A DNA stretch of 32,025 bases from Draconibacterium orientale. Lineage in GTDB: Bacteria > Bacteroidota > Bacteroidia > Bacteroidales > JAIFNL01. The translations under genes and the position numbers were made by a program. The notes under the pieces are model-generated. The model was not told the DNA's origin, made no database searches, and saw only the letters and a list, made by a program, of their open reading frames with translations. Shown in pieces: positions 31,873-32,025 of this stretch (position 1 is the first letter of the stretch; every line of letters begins with the position of its first letter). The stretch is taken from assembly GCA_022729915.1 (NCBI GenBank), contig DZBP01000014.1:1-32025 (forward strand), given 5' to 3'.

Positions 31873-32025
31873 TCATTTGTTTTCCAACTCCTCGACCTTC
31901 TGTGTGAGCATGTCATTTGTTTGTTCCAGAAGCTTAATCATCTTTTCCATGTACTTAATCTTTTCTTTGTAAGCTTCCTCTTCTTTGCTTGGTAACTTAG
32001 ACTCTAAGTATTCTTGTATTTGGCT
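31873..32025 (-). CDS. 3' end of a gene encoding a coiled-coil C-terminus
   Basis: Fifty in-frame codons reach from the window edge to a TGA at 31873-31875; the start lies outside the window. The peptide (ending LTQKVEELENK) is highly charged with heptad leucine/methionine spacing, a coiled coil of about 35 residues. Such tails occur on small DNA-binding regulators, but the N-terminal domain cannot be seen. It is too short for a function call. Confidence 0.6.
   Translation of the reverse strand, partial: SQIQEYLESKLPSKEEEAYKEKIKYMEKMIKLLEQTNDMLTQKVEELENK

Overview
The window comes from an AT-rich (roughly 70% A+T by eye) member of the Bacteroidota. Three things point there: a type IX secretion (T9SS) C-terminal sorting tail on a secreted protein, repeated TAnnTTTG (-7) promoter boxes with almost no Shine-Dalgarno sequences, and protein families typical of the phylum. 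I see no rRNA, tRNA, CRISPR array or recognisable transposase. The genes look chromosomal, with AT-rich spacers of up to about 0.8 kb.

Layout, left to right. (1) 1-3078, minus: a tightly packed four-gene operon of radical SAM enzyme, histidine phosphatase, small-molecule O-methyltransferase and a WG-like repeat protein cut by the window edge. It looks like an undescribed modification pathway. (2) 3119-4662: an AAA ATPase/DUF4143 gene bracketed by five copies of a 20-bp palindromic element, TTTTCAA-N6-TTGAAAA. (3) 4672-6240, minus: a GT4 glycosyltransferase followed by a DUF1294 membrane protein. (4) 6266-8139, minus: a secreted repeat protein with a T9SS tail and a small secreted partner, closed by a strong terminator. 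(5) 8301-10716: an XRE regulator divergent from an orphan sigma-54 activator with a CARF/RtcR-like sensor domain. (6) 11028-17953: a TetR regulator with a tandem-repeat leader, then a TolC/HlyD/ABC/ABC/permease/permease efflux operon resembling E. coli YbhGFSR with YbhF split in two.

(7) 18094-23897: a nitric-oxide response block of an Rrf2/NsrR-like Fe-S repressor, a quinol-dependent NO reductase, a DUF438/hemerythrin-like/PAS protein and a PepSY-type membrane protein. Matching operators lie before the repressor and the reductase. (8) 24357-26935: a class I aminotransferase, a solitary CheD with an extra cysteine cluster, and a YqgE/AlgH protein. (9) 27455-32025: a secreted protein of unknown function, pgi with a long structured leader, a gene-poor stretch with 38-bp repeats and an unexplained minus-strand terminator, a small ferredoxin, a membrane-anchored PH-like protein, and the coiled-coil end of a further gene.

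The regions most likely to hold undescribed biology are the radical SAM operon, the repeat-bracketed ATPase, the CARF-type activator, and the solitary CheD. All function calls rest on motif reading by eye. No database search was run.
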